Shown one piece after another: positions 61,901-64,000 of a stretch of 64,000 bases of DNA. Below the pieces are notes generated by a model. The model was not told the DNA's origin. It did not search any database and saw nothing but the letters and a program-made list of their open reading frames with translations. The DNA is taken from the NCBI RefSeq assembly GCF_910592395.1, contig NC_088315.1, positions 5,334,501 to 5,398,500 on the forward strand, written 5' to 3'. The stretch's first letter is position 1. Every line of letters begins with the position of its first letter. Source of the DNA: Lineus longissimus (taxonomy: Eukaryota > Nemertea > Pilidiophora > Heteronemertea > Lineidae). A program made the translations under genes and the position numbers.

Positions 61901-64000
61901 TTCTTTACGCACCATCAGGCCGCTTTTTGTTTGCTGAATGGTCAGAAAGAATAATGGCATTTATTTCTTGTCATCCACGTTTAGAAAGGGTTTGCACAGC
62001 TGGCCTTGATCAGCAAAGGCAGCAGTAATGTAAATTATTAAGAAGAGAAGCCAATTTGGATATAACTGTTACCTTGACCAGCAAAAATCCTGGTGACCAG
62101 TAATAATAGCCTGTGACAACAGATGGCAAGGATATTTTTTGTTTCTATTTCTAGCTCAAACATCCACTGTAAATGTTTTTATGCAGCTGGTTAGCATTAG
62201 GTTCTTCATTCTCTCAGTTCTGTTTGAGTGATGAATGTTGTCTTCTTCTGTAGCTGATCAAGTTTGAAACTTCATTCTTAGTGATATCGATGCAAGTGCA
62301 CGTGTAGACTCCTGTCCCTATCCTATCTGAGAAAGAAATACAACCAACATACTCTCTGACCTTTCAAACTCCTATCCCACAGGCGCACATCTATACAAAA
62401 GGCACAAATGTTTTTATCACAACCACTTTACATACAGCTCACAGATCTGTTTGAAAGATCTACCGAAGCAGATTCAGACAGGGTTCTTACAGAGCAATAT
62501 TTCTGGTTCCTTTCAACCGATAATTTCCCACATGAACCCAGAGAAAAAAGCGTAACCCATGTTTGATGTCTATTTATTGTTTCTTAATGATAGGTTTGCC
62601 ATTATTATTTTTTATAGGCAGCTTCCAGCTATTGTGACAATGATTCCAAGCATCTTCCTGGCACTTTTTCAAACATATTCAGGCACTTTTTTTTATGAGA
62701 AGAAAGGGTCCCCCAGCTTCCCTGACAACGCTGTTCTATTGTACATCGGATGGATACATTTCAGCAGTTTCAGATTGTCATCATGTCTATTGTTGCTGTG
62801 ATTTCCGTCACTTTGAAAGTTACGTTTTAAAAGGTTACAAAGCCATTACCAACAATCAAAACTTTCACATTGAAAGGAACTTTTGTTCACACATTGGTTT
62901 TGACGCACTCATGTGGCCATTGCATTTCCTACAAGGACCAAGTTCCTTTTTGATACTAGAATAGGAAGTTGCCATGCTGACCAAGATGAACAATATCCGA
63001 AAGAAAATGTAAAACAATATTTTTTCTAAATCAACATTACATGTTGCTCCGACGTAATACTTTTTCAGTTCTTAAAGTAAGAGCAAAGGCAGTGATACTT
63101 TTGTGATGTTTAGTTCTAAAATAATTAGCAGGAAAGTTAACTCACAATGCAAATATAAATGGTTGTTTCTCTCCTCTTAATATCAGTGAGCGTTTCTATA
63201 TAAACACAGAACTCCTTTCTTCATAACTTTGTTGCCAAGGATTTTAAATATTAGCTTTTATAGCTCGAGCTCCACTTCCTGAAGATGAAAAGGCAATGAC
63301 ATCAACACTTCCCCAAATACAAGGCAAGAAAAAGTGACGTGGGTGTAGGAACAATTGTGTTTCTATCCCTGCCACAGATCTGGTGAAGGATATTTTTCAA
63401 CACTTGCTGTTATATTCAAGACAAGGAAGAAGCTACAAAGATACTTCCTGCACTGCAATCATTTGGTTTTTAAATCTGAGGCAAGGAACAGTGACAAATA
63501 AGCAGCATTTGGGAAAAGTTACGAGATATTTCTCATCTTCTATCGGTATCAATATTGTCAACTTTGCAGTTTAAATATTGTCTTCCTCAACACCCAGTCG
63601 TAAAAGCATCTAATTTTTTACCAAGCAATTCTAAAATGCGCTGAATCGTGTTGTAATGAAGGCAATTCTCATGGGGGGGGGCAAAAATGAAAGTTTTGCT
63701 TATTAGCAGCGCCTTTGATAACCAGTGTGTTTCTCTGAGACTTTGATTGTCTGATCTACGCTTATCCCAGAATTGATATCCCACTCAATCTCCCAGTATG
63801 ATTCTCTATCGCTGCTGATCCGCCACTGTTTTGGTGATGACGTTATCTGAGCAAAAGCCACCAGACCTAATCTGCGAATACTAAAATTACTAATCGGCAA
63901 AGATGAGAAATAGACAATTTGGAACCACATGCCAGCTTTCAATTTCTCATAACATGTTGTGTATGAGGGGAGTCGAGTTGCAAGGAAGGGGAATTGTATC

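Larger units (their letters stand above)
57205..64000. other. Unassigned region, probably ADA2 5' intron or intergenic DNA
   Basis: Apart from the two short repeats described separately, no exon with recognisable domain, RNA gene or transposon protein was found on either strand. Open frames are at most about 89 codons. The one at 59167-59376 reads protein-like but has no family match that I recognise. Confidence 0.4.

Overview
This window is animal nuclear DNA. Its genes are split by short GT-AG introns, it is rich in hairpin-type repeats and C/G homopolymer tracts, and it has no bacterial gene organisation. The gene set (thymidylate synthase, ILRUN, a forkhead factor, an ADA2/ADGF deaminase), the intron sizes and the repeat style suggest an invertebrate metazoan, most likely a marine deuterostome (echinoderm, hemichordate or amphioxus type). 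The species cannot be fixed from sequence alone.

Layout. (1) 0.4-3.3 kb: a complete seven-exon thymidylate synthase gene on +, with a poly(A) signal. (2) 4.6-9.2 kb: a complete five-exon ILRUN gene on -, convergent with TYMS, with an apparently long 3' UTR and a CpG-rich 5' flank. (3) 9.7-35.9 kb: a repeat domain with no recognisable gene. It holds an 83-87-bp tandem repeat, three arrays of a 63-bp satellite separated by two copies of a 1.65-kb spacer, and a roughly 17-kb inverted repeat. The arms of that inverted repeat (about 18.47-29.24 and 30.09-35.69 kb) contain arrays of a 1,235-bp unit: six full units on the left, two on the right. Decayed ~125-bp repeats lie near the axis. The architecture resembles foldback-type elements, with long inverted ends built from tandem subrepeats. 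(4) 35.7-38.9 kb: a cluster of small hairpin elements, including a perfect 80-bp palindrome without spacer. (5) 38.9-44.4 kb: a complete coding set of six exons on + for a divergent forkhead transcription factor. (6) 49.5-53.2 kb: the last three exons of an ADA2/ADGF-type secreted adenosine deaminase on -, convergent with the forkhead gene. Its 5' exons are not in the window. (7) 53.2-64 kb: no recognisable coding exon, only minor tandem repeats and hairpins; probably ADA2 intron and/or intergenic DNA.

The four genes are unrelated in pathway (dTMP synthesis, innate-immune and lipid regulation, transcription, extracellular adenosine removal), and nothing suggests a functional cluster. The most unusual content is the inverted-repeat/satellite domain between ILRUN and the forkhead gene, the perfect palindrome, and the substituted DNA-recognition helix of the forkhead protein. 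Exon boundaries were derived by hand from splice consensus, reading-frame continuity and remembered family sequences. No alignment or database search was run.
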